From positions 806,001 through 870,000 of the forward strand of contig NZ_CP147838.1 in NCBI RefSeq assembly GCF_037338445.1: a DNA stretch of 64,000 nt. The letters run 5' to 3'. Below are positions 9,581 through 19,310 of the stretch, in pieces. Below the pieces are notes generated by a model, which worked only from the letters and a program-made list of their open reading frames with translations, was not told the origin of the DNA and searched no databases. Every line of letters starts with the position of its first letter. The first letter of the stretch is position 1. The translations under genes were made by a program, and so were the position numbers. Source of the stretch: Salinibaculum sp. SYNS191 (GTDB taxonomy: Archaea > Halobacteriota > Halobacteria > Halobacteriales > Haloarculaceae).

Positions 9581-10261
9581 TCACTCCCCCTCGCCGGTGG
9601 AGAAGTCGATGCCGGTGTGCGAGTTGTCACAGAACGGCTTGTCTGCGGACGCCCCGCAGCGACACAGCGTCGCCCGGGAGTGTTCGGTCGGGTCGCCATC
9701 GCCGGTCCGGAGCGTGAACTGCCCCTCCAGACGGAGCGGGCCGTTCCGGACCAGCGTCACCCGCAGGGGTTCGGCCCCGGTCTCGTCACCGCCCTCTGGG
9801 TCCGCGTCGGGGTCTGGCACAGCGTCCCCGGGGTCGACGCCACTGGCAGTGAACACCCGGTTGTGGCTGTTGTCACACAGCGGCTTGTTGTCGGCGTGCC
9901 CGCAGCGACAGAGGCCGACGCGGGTGTCCCGCAACACGGACTCCTCGTCGACCGTCTGGACGTCGACGTCGCCGTGGAGGTACAGCGGGCCGTCCTCGAC
10001 CACGGTGACGACGTTTCGGTCCGGGACGCGCTCGCCGGGACCGCCGTCCAGTCGCTCGTAGTGGAGCGCGCCAGTTGGACAGCGCTCGACCACCGCGGCG
10101 ACCGCTTCGGCGTCGTCCCCGTCGGGGTCGACCCAGGGGCGGCGGTCCACGTCGAAGACGGCCGGGAGCCCCTCGACGCACTCGCGGGCGTGGATACAGC
10201 GGTTCGAGTCGAACGAGACCGCGACGTCCTCGCCATCGTACTCGTGAACGTCCTCTTCCAT
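9581..10261 (-). CDS. Divergent 4Fe-4S ferredoxin fused to two CDGSH iron-sulfur domains
   Basis: About 226 residues. The N-terminal part (FDSNRCIHARECVEGLP... VERCPTGAL) resembles the Fer4_19 divergent ferredoxin domain. Two CDGSH-type 2Fe-2S motifs follow, CRCGHADNKPLCDNSH and CRCGASADKPFCDNSH, each with the C-x-C-x2-S/A-x3-P-x-C-D-x-S-H ligand pattern. It is probably a soluble electron-transfer or redox-sensing protein. The ATG at 10261 was used; a GTG five codons upstream (10276) is possible. Confidence 0.85.
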   Translation of the reverse strand: MEEDVHEYDGEDVAVSFDSNRCIHARECVEGLPAVFDVDRRPWVDPDGDDAEAVAAVVERCPTGALHYERLDGGPGERVPDRNVVTVVEDGPLYLHGDVDVQTVDEESVLRDTRVGLCRCGHADNKPLCDNSHNRVFTASGVDPGDAVPDPDADPEGGDETGAEPLRVTLVRNGPLRLEGQFTLRTGDGDPTEHSRATLCRCGASADKPFCDNSHTGIDFSTGEGE

Positions 10262-10321
10262 GTGGACGATACGCACGGCTCCGGCTTAGACGTGGAGGGT
10301 CGCTGGCCGAACGCCCGGGAC

Positions 10322-10705
10322 CTACCGGTACAGTCCCTGGGAGACGCTGACGATGCCGTTTCCGACCTCGACGAGGGCGGTGTCGTCGGGTGAATCCGCG
10401 AGGCGACAGCGCGTCCGCGCCGACCGGTGGGAGTCGAGTGCCACGGTCACGTCGTAGGTGCCCGCGTCGACGATGTCGCGTTCGCTGGTGGACTGGCCCG
10501 GGTCGAGGGTGTACCGGCGTGCGAACACCGTCTCGCGTCCGTCGGTGACCGTGACGCGGACCCGATAGGAGTGCTGGACGTCGTAGTTGCGGATGTGGAT
10601 GTCCTCGGTCGGGGCGGCCTCTGTGGGGTCCGCGAGCGAGTCGGCCGCGGTCTCGCCGGGGTCCGGCCGGGTCGGCCGACCGGTGCGGTGCTGGGACTGT
10701 TGCAT
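10322..10705 (-). CDS. Hypothetical protein with beta-sandwich-like body
   Basis: 127 residues. The first ~35 are low-complexity and Pro/Thr/Asp-rich; the rest has alternating strands (YRVRVTVTDGRETVF, GTYDVTVALDSHR) that look like an immunoglobulin-like or CARDB-type beta sandwich. No signal peptide is obvious, so location is unclear. It stands alone between the ferredoxin-CDGSH and universal stress genes. No function assigned. Confidence 0.6.
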   Translation of the reverse strand: MQQSQHRTGRPTRPDPGETAADSLADPTEAAPTEDIHIRNYDVQHSYRVRVTVTDGRETVFARRYTLDPGQSTSERDIVDAGTYDVTVALDSHRSARTRCRLADSPDDTALVEVGNGIVSVSQGLYR

Positions 10706-10768
10706 ACTCCGACGAAGGTTCCGGACAGAAAAAGGCCTCCTGATGGCTCAAACGGGCGTTTGAGCCTC

Positions 10769-11197
10769 TCAGGCCGTGCGGACGACGTGGATGTCGTACT
10801 CGGCGTCGCTGACGACTTCACCGAAGGGGGTCTTGAGGCGGTCGTCCGAGGCGTCCCCGCTCGCGCCGACGAAGAGGACGGAGGCGTCGACGTCGCGGGC
10901 GACCTGACGGACGCGCTCGGTCAGACCGTCGTCGGGGGAGTAAGCCCCGGACTCCGAGAAGTTGCGCTCTGCGTCGTCGGTCGTCTCGGCTATCTTCCGC
11001 CGGAGTTCGGCGCTGGCCGTCTCGGCGGCGAAGTCCTCGTCCGGTTGGATCCACTTGCGCCGCTCGGCGTAGGCCGTGCCGGTCGGGATGATGCTGACCG
11101 CGACGACGTCCTCACCCAGCGCCTGACCGTGCTCGACGGCGCGGGCGAGGGCGGCTTCGGAGTCTGGCGACCCGTCGAAAGGGACGAGAAAGACCAT
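10769..11197 (-). CDS. Universal stress protein (UspA family)
   Basis: 142-residue nucleotide-binding-fold protein. It begins MVFLVPFDGSPDSEAALA, the classic Usp first strand and helix, and ends with VLFVGASGDASDDRLKTPFGEV, the G-x2-G-x9-G-type ATP loop in a slightly altered form. ATG at 11197 fits the family start; upstream codons in frame have no Usp character. Usually a stress-induced cytoplasmic protein; no operon partner. Confidence 0.88.
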   Translation of the reverse strand: MVFLVPFDGSPDSEAALARAVEHGQALGEDVVAVSIIPTGTAYAERRKWIQPDEDFAAETASAELRRKIAETTDDAERNFSESGAYSPDDGLTERVRQVARDVDASVLFVGASGDASDDRLKTPFGEVVSDAEYDIHVVRTA

Positions 11198-11368
11198 ATC
11201 GGAGGTGTATTGCAGGGAGGGTAATGAATCTAACCGGGTGTCCCACCGAGTGAGACGAGCGGACAGACAGATGGGCGGGCCGACGGGGTTGCGATTGCCC
11301 GGACACCCCGCCGGTAGCAAAAAGCATATCTCCGGGCATCCACGAGTGTCAACACATCCCAGTCTACA

Positions 11369-13594
11369 ATGAATGAAGTTCAGCTAGAGGTGGCGAAGGC
11401 CTACCCAAACGACTCGGGTCGCGGCATCGCTCGCCTTGACCCCGACACGCTCTTGCACCTCAAACTCTCGCCCGGCGACATCATCGAGATAGAGGGTGGT
11501 GACACTACGGCGGCGAAGGTGTGGCGCGCGGACCGGCAGGACTGGAACACTGACACGGTCCGCATCGACGGTTTCACGCGACAAAATGCCGACGTGGGAA
11601 TCGGGGAGCGCGTCGAGATACGCAAGGCAGAAGCAGAGAAGGCGGACACGCTCGTGCTGGCCCCGCCGGAGGAGGCCAGCGTCCAGTTCGGCTCCGACGC
11701 CGCTGGCATGGTCAAGCGGCAGATACTCAAGCGGCCGGTCGTCGAGCGCGACATCGTCCCGGTGATGTCCTCGACGAACCACCCGTTCATGCGCTCGCCC
11801 GGCCAGGCGATTCCGCTCATCGCCGTCGAGACGGAACCGGAGGGCGTCGTCCTCATCACCGAGGACACCGACGTCGAACTCCGCGAGGAGCCCATCTCCG
11901 GGTTCGAGAAGACCGGCGGCGGCATCACCTACGAGGACATCGGCGGCCTCCAGAAGGAGATACAGCGCGTCCGCGAGATGGTCGAACTGCCGATGAAACA
12001 CCCCCAGATATTCAAGAAACTCGGCATCGAGCCGCCACAGGGGGTGCTACTCCACGGGCCGCCCGGCACCGGGAAGACCCTGCTCGCGAAGGCCGTGGCA
12101 AACGAGACCTCCGCCAGTTTCTTCTCTATCGCCGGGCCGGAGATCATCTCGAAGTACTACGGCGAGTCCGAGCAGCAACTCCGGGAGATATTCGAGGACG
12201 CCAGCGAGGAAGCCCCGTCTATCATCTTCATCGACGAACTGGACTCCATCGCGCCGAAACGCGAGGACGTGACCGGCGAGGTCGAGCGCCGGGTCGTCGC
12301 CCAACTCTTGACGATGATGGACGGCCTCGAATCGCGGGGCCAGGTCATCGTCATCGCGGCGACGAACCGCGTCGACAGCGTCGACCCCGCCCTTCGCCGA
12401 CCCGGCCGGTTCGACCGCGAAATCGAAATCGGCGTCCCGGACGAGGTGGGCCGCGAGGAGATTCTCCAGATTCACACCCGCGGCATGCCGCTGTCGGACG
12501 ACGTGAGCCTCGACAAACTGGCGACCGAAACGCACGGCTTCGTCGGTGCAGACATCGAGTCGCTGACCAAGGAGGCGGCGATGAAGGCGCTACGGCGGTA
12601 CCTGCCGGAGATCGACCTCGACGAGGAGGACATCCCGCCGAGTCTCATCGACCGGATGATAATCAAACGCGACGACTTCCGCGGCGCGCTCAACGAGGTG
12701 AGTCCGAGCGCGATGCGGGAGGTCCTCGTGGAACTGCCGAAGGTCAGCTGGGACGACGTGGGCGGCCTGGAGGACGCCAAAAACGAGGTCCGCGAGTCCG
12801 TCGAGTGGCCGATGAACAGCCCGGAGCGGTTCGAGCGCATGGGTATCAGCCCGCCGTCCGGTGTCCTGCTCTATGGACCGCCCGGCACCGGCAAGACGCT
12901 GATGGCCAAGGCCGTCGCCAACGAGACCGACGCCAACTTCATCAGCGTGCGCGGGCCGCAGCTGCTCAGCAAGTGGGTCGGCGAGTCGGAGAAGGCCATC
13001 CGCCAGACCTTCCGGAAGGCCCGGCAGGTCGCGCCGACGGTCATCTTCTTCGACGAACTCGACTCGCTGGCACCGGGCCGCGGCGGCGAGGTCGGTTCGA
13101 ACGTCTCCGAGCGCGTCGTCAACCAGCTCCTGACGGAACTCGACGGGCTGGAGGAGATGGAGGACGTGATGGTCATCGGCGCGACCAACCGGCCGGACAT
13201 GATCGACCCGGCGCTCATCCGCTCGGGCCGGTTCGACCGCCTCGTGATGATTGGCGAACCCGACACCGAGGGTCGCGAGCAGATCCTCAAGATTCACACC
13301 GAGGACTCGCCGCTGGCCCCCGACGTCAGCCTGCGGGAACTCGCCGAACTCACGGAAGGGTTCGTCGGCTCCGACCTGGAGTCCATCGGCCGCGAGGCCG
13401 CAATCGAGGCGCTGCGCGAGGACGAGAAAGCCGAGGAGGTGGAGATGCGCCACTTCCGGAAGGCCATGGAGAACGTCCGGCCGACCATCACGGACGACAT
13501 CCGTGACTACTACGAGAAGATGCAGGACGACTTCAAGGGCGGCGGCCCCGAACCGCAGGGCCGGCGCAGCGGCGGCCGCATCGGGTTCCAATAG
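11369..13594 (+). CDS. cdc48: Cdc48/VAT-type AAA+ ATPase
   Basis: Hexameric protein unfoldase of the archaeal proteasome/ubiquitin-like pathway. 741 residues: an N-domain (double-psi barrel, 1 to about 180), then two AAA modules with Walker A GPPGTGKT at about 230 and 502 and Walker [10 protein letters not shown] and VIFFDELDS. Both arginine-finger regions ([18 protein letters not shown] and its D2 counterpart) are intact, so both rings should be active. It is a single gene with its own upstream region. Haloarchaea often have several Cdc48 copies; which paralogue this is cannot be told here. Confidence 0.95.
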   Translation: MNEVQLEVAKAYPNDSGRGIARLDPDTLLHLKLSPGDIIEIEGGDTTAAKVWRADRQDWNTDTVRIDGFTRQNADVGIGERVEIRKAEAEKADTLVLAPPEEASVQFGSDAAGMVKRQILKRPVVERDIVPVMSSTNHPFMRSPGQAIPLIAVETEPEGVVLITEDTDVELREEPISGFEKTGGGITYEDIGGLQKEIQRVREMVELPMKHPQIFKKLGIEPPQGVLLHGPPGTGKTLLAKAVANETSASFFSIAGPEIISKYYGESEQQLREIFEDASEEAPSIIFIDELDSIAPKREDVTGEVERRVVAQLLTMMDGLESRGQVIVIAATNRVDSVDPALRRPGRFDREIEIGVPDEVGREEILQIHTRGMPLSDDVSLDKLATETHGFVGADIESLTKEAAMKALRRYLPEIDLDEEDIPPSLIDRMIIKRDDFRGALNEVSPSAMREVLVELPKVSWDDVGGLEDAKNEVRESVEWPMNSPERFERMGISPPSGVLLYGPPGTGKTLMAKAVANETDANFISVRGPQLLSKWVGESEKAIRQTFRKARQVAPTVIFFDELDSLAPGRGGEVGSNVSERVVNQLLTELDGLEEMEDVMVIGATNRPDMIDPALIRSGRFDRLVMIGEPDTEGREQILKIHTEDSPLAPDVSLRELAELTEGFVGSDLESIGREAAIEALREDEKAEEVEMRHFRKAMENVRPTITDDIRDYYEKMQDDFKGGGPEPQGRRSGGRIGFQ

Positions 13595-13707
13595 GGCCCA
13601 ACCCTTTGCTGTCGTGCGATTACGTGGCACGGATTCTTCTCACATCTCGGGAAACACCCTACGAAGCTATCGTGTTGTCCGACCAACTTTTAGACGGTGA
13701 ATCACAC

Positions 13708-14367
13708 ATGACCGAATATCAGACGACAGAACAGGCCAGCGAAATGATGCGGCAGACGGCCGGCGAGAGCCGTCGGCTGGCGGGCATCGCCTTCATCGCC
13801 CTGTCCGCGCAGTTCATGACCGTCATCATGCTCGCCGCGGCGATGGCACCGAACTACGACTTCAACGCCGGTGCAATCAGCGACCTCGGCGTCTTCAGCG
13901 AAACCGCGCTGCTGTTCAACGCCTCGCTGGTCGTCGTGGGCCTGTTGAACGTCGTCGGCGGATACGTCCTCTACCGCGGCCACGGCAAGCGGTGGTTACT
14001 CGGCGTCTTCGCCGTCGCCGGCCTCGGCGCAGTCGGGACCGGACTCTTCCCGCTGGACGCGGGCGACCTCCACAGCCTGTTCGCGCTGCTGGCGTTCGTC
14101 TTCTTCAACGTCCAGGCGCTCGCCGTCGCCACCCAGGTCGACGGCGTGATGCGGGCGCTCTCGGCGCTGGCGGGCCTGCTGGGCCTCGCCTTCGTCGTCC
14201 TCATGGTCATCGGCGACAGCGGGAACACGGCCGTCTTCGGCCCCATCGGCCACGGCGGCACGGAGCGGATGATAGTCTACCCGGTCATGCTCTGGCTGGT
14301 CGCCTACGGCGGCTACCTGCTGGGGACCGACGAAACGACCGGACAGACTGCCGGACCGACCGAGTGA
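13708..14367 (+). CDS. DUF998-family membrane protein
   Basis: 219 residues with about six hydrophobic helices and the DUF998 pattern: NYDFNAGAISDLGVF in the first loop, FPLDAGDLHSLFALLAFVFF in the middle and GGTERMIVYPVMLW near the end. Family members are predicted multi-pass proteins of unknown function. ATG at 13708 is chosen; the longer frame from 13606 adds a non-conserved N-terminus. Confidence 0.8.
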   Translation: MTEYQTTEQASEMMRQTAGESRRLAGIAFIALSAQFMTVIMLAAAMAPNYDFNAGAISDLGVFSETALLFNASLVVVGLLNVVGGYVLYRGHGKRWLLGVFAVAGLGAVGTGLFPLDAGDLHSLFALLAFVFFNVQALAVATQVDGVMRALSALAGLLGLAFVVLMVIGDSGNTAVFGPIGHGGTERMIVYPVMLWLVAYGGYLLGTDETTGQTAGPTE

Positions 14368-14526
14368 CCGACCCTGGCCCGACCCGTGGGACCGGCTCCA
14401 CGGTCCCTCCGCCGGCAAATACTGGCCGGCGACACTTCCTGACATATAAACTTACTGCCGAAATGCGCCGGCTGTAATTCTGTCTCGCGTTATACGGACG
14501 TCGGTGAGAAAGGACCAAACACGCAG

Positions 14527-17046
14527 ATGTTACGACGAGCCCTCCAGCGAAGCACCGACTTCGTCACGAAGCACAATCGCATCGTCCTCTTGGTGATGGT
14601 CCTGCTGACGGCCGGCGTCCTCGCCGGGATTCCCCAGATTGACATGGCGAGTCAGGCCGGCGGCACCACCGACCAGTTCCAGGGAATCGACCGCGTCGAG
14701 AAGTCCCAGTACATCCAGAACAACTACACCGCGGACACTCAGCGCTCGAACCGCTCGGTGAGAGCCGTCTACGTCCGCGACGACGGCGGGAACGTCCTGT
14801 CGAAAGAGTCGCTGCTGGCGGGACTGCGGTACCAGCAGTCGGTCCGGGACAACGAGTCGGTCGCCGCAGCACTCCACGGCGACGGCATCGTCGGCCTCTC
14901 GAACCTGGTCGCCACCCGGGCAGCGGGCGACCGTGGCGCGACGCTCTCAGAGCAGATTCGCGCCCTCGAGCGTGCGAGCGCCTCCGAGGTCGAACGACTC
15001 GTCGAACGGACTCTGTCCGACGACCCGCGAGCGGCCCGCTTTCTCCCCGCCGACCACGACCAGGGGAGTGCGGCTGCCACGGACCGGCGGATGCTGGTCA
15101 CGCTGGACACCCGGACTGCCGACGAGACCAGAGACGCGGCGGGAACGGCCCTGTACGACGCCAGCGAGAAGCGCCAGTCGGCCGGCTTCTTCGTCGTGAA
15201 CGCGGACGCGTGGGCCGATTACCGCCAGCACTTCTTCGGTGAGATGGTCGAACTGGTGTTGCCGGTCGCCCTGCTGCTCGTCCTGCTCGTGCTGGCCTTC
15301 GCCTACCGCGACCTCGTCGACGTGGTGGTCGGGATGAGCGGCGTCCTGCTGTCGGTGCTGTGGATGTTCGGCCTGCTCGGCTGGCTCGGCGTCGAGGCGG
15401 GCACCATGAGCATCGTCCCCGTCGTCCTGATAACCGGCCTGAGCATCGACTTCGGGTTCCACGTGTTCAACCGCTACCGGGAACAGCGTGGCGAGGACGA
15501 GGGCATCCGCGAGCCGATGAGTCGCGGCGTCCGCCTCGTCGCGACGGCGCTGGTGCTGGTCACGGTGACCGCCGCCATCGGGTTCATGGCCAACGTCGCG
15601 AACCCGCTCCCGGTCATCCGCGACCTCGGCATCACTATCACGCTCGGTGTCGTCTCGGCGCTGGTCCTCTTTGCCACCGTCGTCCCCGCCCTGAAGATAA
15701 GCATCGACGGCGTGCTCGAACGCGTCGGCATAGACCGGCGCAAACAGCCACTCGGGCACGGCCGCTACCTCCGGCCGGTCCTCGGCGGGAGCGTGACCCT
15801 CGCGCGGCGGGCGGCCCCCGTCGTCCTGGTGGTCGCCGTCCTCGTCGGCGCGGCCGGCGGCGTCGCGTGGGCGAGCCTCGACAAGGAGAGCTACCAGCAG
15901 TCCGACGGCGACGTTGCGGAGTGGAAACAGCAACTCCCCGGTCCCGTCGGCTGGGAGACCGGCGACGTCCCCGGGCAGTCGGCCCACATCGACGAGGTCT
16001 ATCAGCCCGCCAGCGCCGCCGACGCCTTCCAGTCGCAGATACTCGTCGAAGACGACGTGACCAGCGACGGGACGCTCGAAGACGTCGCCGCCGGGGTGCA
16101 GAGAATCGAAGACGAGGGCGTGCTCATCGACCAGCCCGGAACGCAGGCGGTGCGGTCCCCGGTCACGGCGATGCAGGCCGTCGCCCGGCAGAACGACGAC
16201 TTCGCCGCCGCGTTCCAGCGGGCCGACACGAACGGCAACGGCGTCCCGGACACCGACCTCGAATCACTGTACGACGCGTTCTACGCGGCCAATCCCGACG
16301 TCGCGAGCCAGGTCCTCGAACGGACCGACGGCGAGTACCGGTCGCTGCTCGTGACGATGGCACTCAACGGCGACTACTCGGAGGCCACCGACGTCGTCCC
16401 CGAACTCGAAGACGGGGCGGCCGTCATGGAGGGTGAGGGCGCGCGAACGGCGACGGCGGCCGGCGGGCTCAGCGTCCAGACCGCCGTCCTCGACGAGATC
16501 GTCGGCGGCATCATCATGACGATGGTCGTCGCGCTGGCGGCCGTCGTCCTCACGCTGACGCTCGTGTTCCGGTACATGCACGGCAGTGCGACCCTCGGCG
16601 CTGTCGTCTCCGTGCCGATAGTGCTGGTCGTCGGCCTCGTCATCGGCGGGATGTACCTGCTCGGGATTCCGCTGACGCTGCTGACCGCCCTGCTGATGAG
16701 TTTGGTCATCGGGATGGGCGTCGACTACAACATCCACGTCGGCGACCGCTTCGCCGACGAACTCCGCGCGGGCAAGCCGCCCATCGCCGCCCTCCAGGCG
16801 GCCGTCACCGGCACTGGCGGGGCCCTGCTCGGGAGCACGCTGACCTCGGCCGGTGCCTTCGCTACCATCTCGCTCGTTCCACAGGCCCAGTTGCAGAGCT
16901 TCGGCGCAATCGTCGTCATCGCGCTGGTGACCGCGTTCCTCGCGAGCGTGCTGGTGCTCCCCAGCCTGCTCCTGCTGTGGTCGCGGTACAGCGGCGTCGA
17001 GACGCCGACACCCGACAGCACCGCCGACCCGATGCCACAGGACTGA
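14527..17046 (+). CDS. RND-superfamily (MMPL/SSD) transporter
   Basis: 839 residues with a duplicated architecture. Each half has one helix, a large extracytoplasmic loop, and a cluster of helices containing the sterol-sensing/MMPL signatures: STVLITGLSIDFGFHVFNRY-like in the first half (TGLSIDFGFH) and SLVIGMGVDYNIHV in the second. These proteins export lipids or hydrophobic compounds by proton exchange. An EF-hand-like loop (DTNGNGVPDTDLE) sits in the second periplasmic domain and may bind calcium. Substrate unknown; it is not in an operon. Confidence 0.87.
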   Translation: MLRRALQRSTDFVTKHNRIVLLVMVLLTAGVLAGIPQIDMASQAGGTTDQFQGIDRVEKSQYIQNNYTADTQRSNRSVRAVYVRDDGGNVLSKESLLAGLRYQQSVRDNESVAAALHGDGIVGLSNLVATRAAGDRGATLSEQIRALERASASEVERLVERTLSDDPRAARFLPADHDQGSAAATDRRMLVTLDTRTADETRDAAGTALYDASEKRQSAGFFVVNADAWADYRQHFFGEMVELVLPVALLLVLLVLAFAYRDLVDVVVGMSGVLLSVLWMFGLLGWLGVEAGTMSIVPVVLITGLSIDFGFHVFNRYREQRGEDEGIREPMSRGVRLVATALVLVTVTAAIGFMANVANPLPVIRDLGITITLGVVSALVLFATVVPALKISIDGVLERVGIDRRKQPLGHGRYLRPVLGGSVTLARRAAPVVLVVAVLVGAAGGVAWASLDKESYQQSDGDVAEWKQQLPGPVGWETGDVPGQSAHIDEVYQPASAADAFQSQILVEDDVTSDGTLEDVAAGVQRIEDEGVLIDQPGTQAVRSPVTAMQAVARQNDDFAAAFQRADTNGNGVPDTDLESLYDAFYAANPDVASQVLERTDGEYRSLLVTMALNGDYSEATDVVPELEDGAAVMEGEGARTATAAGGLSVQTAVLDEIVGGIIMTMVVALAAVVLTLTLVFRYMHGSATLGAVVSVPIVLVVGLVIGGMYLLGIPLTLLTALLMSLVIGMGVDYNIHVGDRFADELRAGKPPIAALQAAVTGTGGALLGSTLTSAGAFATISLVPQAQLQSFGAIVVIALVTAFLASVLVLPSLLLLWSRYSGVETPTPDSTADPMPQD

Positions 17047-17203
17047 GCGCGTTCAGTCCCCTTCCGGCCGACCTCCGTACGTCTCGACTGCGACACGTTC
17101 GGCGCACGCGGGACGGCACTCGGGGTGACCGCCTGCTCCAGTCCAGCCCGGTCGAGTCTCGCGAGAACAGAGAGAGGAGAGTCCGGTCGAACGCCGTGAG
17201 AGT

Positions 17204-18346
17204 CTACAGTTCGCCCAGTTTCCGGAGGAGCTGACCGCGGTACTCCTCGTCGGCGAGGACGCCCTTCAGTTCGAGGACGTTCCGTTCGAGCTTGTCGATG
17301 GCGACGCGGAAGGCGCTGTCCGCGCCGTAGCCCTCGCCGGAGCCGGCGGCCTGGCCCTTGTTGGTGCGCAGGCGAATCTGGCACTGGATGAGCGGCGTGC
17401 CGCGCATCTTCTCCTTGTGTTCGTGGAAACGCACGTGGGCGTGCTGGACCTGCATCTGCTGGTACTTGTCAGCGACCTCCTCGATGCGCTGGCGAATCTC
17501 CTCGCGGGAGATGGTGTCGAGCAGGTTGATGTTGGTAATCTGGACGTCCATGTGGTCCTCCTCGGTGAACGTCAGCGCGCGGAGCACGTCCGTCTTGGTG
17601 ATGATGCCGGCGACCATGCGGTCGTCGGCCTCCGGCGTGACCACGAGTCCCGCGTAGTCGTTGTCCAGCATGCGGGAGACGGCCTCGCGGACGCTCTCCT
17701 CGTAGGAGGTCGTCGCGACGGGGCTGCTCATCACGTCGTAGACCGGAATGTCGAGGATGCGGTCCATGTCGCCGGCCCGCTCCCCGCGCGTGCTCTTGTT
17801 CATGTCCCGGACGACCACCTCGACGATGTCGTAGGTGGTGACCATGCCGGAGAGGTAACCGTCCTCGTCGAGCACCGGCAGGCGGGAGATGCCGTGCTCC
17901 CGGAAGTGGTTGATAGCCTGCCCGATGTGGGTCTTCTCGGTGACCGTGACGACGTCGGTGGTGTATATCTCCTCGACGTCCAGCGCGTCGAGGTTCTCCA
18001 GAACGGCCTCCAGGATGGCGTCCTCGGTGACGATACCCCAGAGACGGTCGCTCTCGAACACGGGTGCGAGCTTCGAGTTGCCCTCGACGAGGACGCGTGC
18101 GACCTCTCGCACGTCGTCGGTCCGGTTCACCTTCGGCGCGGACCGCGTCAGCGCCTGTGCCTTGGCGTTGTCCTCGACGTGGGACTGAACGAGCTGCTTC
18201 TGGGTGATGATGCCCGCGTACTCGCCGTCTTCGGTGACGATAATTCCCTTGGGGTTGTCGCGCTCGAAGATAGAGCGCACCTTCCCGAGGCGTTGGTCGG
18301 CGTCAACAGCAACGTATTCGCTGGTCGCGATATCAGCAATATCCAT
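17204..18346 (-). CDS. Four-CBS protein with C-terminal HPF/S30EA-like domain
   Basis: About 380 residues. Four CBS repeats occupy 1 to about 270 (AGIITQKQLV, WGIVTEDAIL, SGMVTTYDIV, AGIITKTDVL mark their ends), a typical adenylate sensor. The last ~110 residues (DVQITNINLLDT... HAHVRFHEHKEK... LIQCQIRLRTN) have the strand-helix spacing of the ribosome hibernation factor/S30EA fold. This suggests an energy-sensing factor that acts on ribosomes; the tail assignment is by pattern only. ATG at 18346 is favoured by a TATA-like GATTATG about 30 nt upstream; ATG/GTG codons to 18373 are alternatives. Confidence 0.75.
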   Translation of the reverse strand: MDIADIATSEYVAVDADQRLGKVRSIFERDNPKGIIVTEDGEYAGIITQKQLVQSHVEDNAKAQALTRSAPKVNRTDDVREVARVLVEGNSKLAPVFESDRLWGIVTEDAILEAVLENLDALDVEEIYTTDVVTVTEKTHIGQAINHFREHGISRLPVLDEDGYLSGMVTTYDIVEVVVRDMNKSTRGERAGDMDRILDIPVYDVMSSPVATTSYEESVREAVSRMLDNDYAGLVVTPEADDRMVAGIITKTDVLRALTFTEEDHMDVQITNINLLDTISREEIRQRIEEVADKYQQMQVQHAHVRFHEHKEKMRGTPLIQCQIRLRTNKGQAAGSGEGYGADSAFRVAIDKLERNVLELKGVLADEEYRGQLLRKLGEL

Positions 18347-18468
18347 CGTAATCCCAATCTGAGGGTTGGCCACGCGGCATAATCAAAGTTGGTACATCTT
18401 CCCACACACCGGTAGATGCCGGCGGGCCAACGCGGCGCGACCGCCCCAGCGAACGGGGCGGCCAGCGG

Positions 18469-19095
18469 CTATCCGCTCCGGCGGACGACCGCAGTGAGCG
18501 CGCCGGCAGAGACGAGGAAGGCGACCGTCGCCACGGGATACTGCGCGTGGGTGAGTGTCGCGGCCAGCGAGCCCGCGCCGAGGGAGCCGGCGATGCCCGC
18601 CAGAAGCGGCGCGGTACAGCTCACGCAGGCGAACAGCCCGAGGAACCCCGCCGCCGTCGCCCGCAGCGTCTGGTGGACGGCCAGTGCGACGAGCACGCCC
18701 AGCGTCGCGTAGCCGAAGACCAGGAACGGGACGAGCCGCAGAGTCACGAACGGACCGGTGTAGGCCACTGCCGGCCCCCAGCCGGGCATCGCGAGGTGGA
18801 CAGTCACGTTCGGCGGCCCCACCGCCGCGGAGAGCAGTCCCGCGGTCCACACCAGCAGGACCGTGTACCCGGCCCCGACGGCGGCGGCGAGGGGGCGAAC
18901 CGAACCCAGCGAGTCGCGGACCGCCCACAGCGCGGCCACGCTGGCTGCCGTCCAGACGACCGGATACAGCAACTGGGCGGGCGAGTGGATGACCGGGTCG
19001 ACGGCCAGCCCGTAGCCCAGCGTCGCACCGACTGCTGCCGCGAGGAGGACCCAGTGGCGCGGCAGGTCGGGAGTGACGTCCCGGACGGCCGTCAT
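18469..19095 (-). CDS. Multi-pass membrane protein, last gene of oxidase operon
   Basis: 208 residues with about six hydrophobic helices, and a Cys pair in CVSCTAPLLAG that might bind copper or form a disulfide. The ATG overlaps the stop of the preceding small gene by 4 bp, so it is co-translated with the ba3-type oxidase. This points to an assembly or accessory role for the oxidase, but no family name can be given from the sequence alone. Confidence 0.72.
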   Translation of the reverse strand: MTAVRDVTPDLPRHWVLLAAAVGATLGYGLAVDPVIHSPAQLLYPVVWTAASVAALWAVRDSLGSVRPLAAAVGAGYTVLLVWTAGLLSAAVGPPNVTVHLAMPGWGPAVAYTGPFVTLRLVPFLVFGYATLGVLVALAVHQTLRATAAGFLGLFACVSCTAPLLAGIAGSLGAGSLAATLTHAQYPVATVAFLVSAGALTAVVRRSG

Positions 19096-19310
19096 CGTCC
19101 GACTGCGTTGCTGTTCGCGCTCCGGTAGACGTCCACGATGACGCCGAACACGCTCAGCAGACCGATCATGACGATGAGATACGGCGTCGCCGGGAGGTCG
19201 ATGCCGAAGAACATCCCCAGCACCGTCCGAATCTCCCAGCCGATGGCACCGACGATGACGAGCGCGACGAACATGCCGCCGCGGGTCCTGGCGAGCCAGG
19301 GAGCACTCAT
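19092..19310 (-). CDS. Small membrane protein of the ba3 oxidase operon
   Basis: 72 residues with two hydrophobic helices (MFVALVIVGAIGWEIRTVLGM, split at its centre, and YLIVMIGLLSVFGVIVDV). It overlaps the subunit I gene at the ATGA 19307-19310 and the next gene at 19092-19095. Likely a small oxidase-associated subunit or assembly factor. Confidence 0.7.
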   Translation of the reverse strand: MSAPWLARTRGGMFVALVIVGAIGWEIRTVLGMFFGIDLPATPYLIVMIGLLSVFGVIVDVYRSANSNAVGR

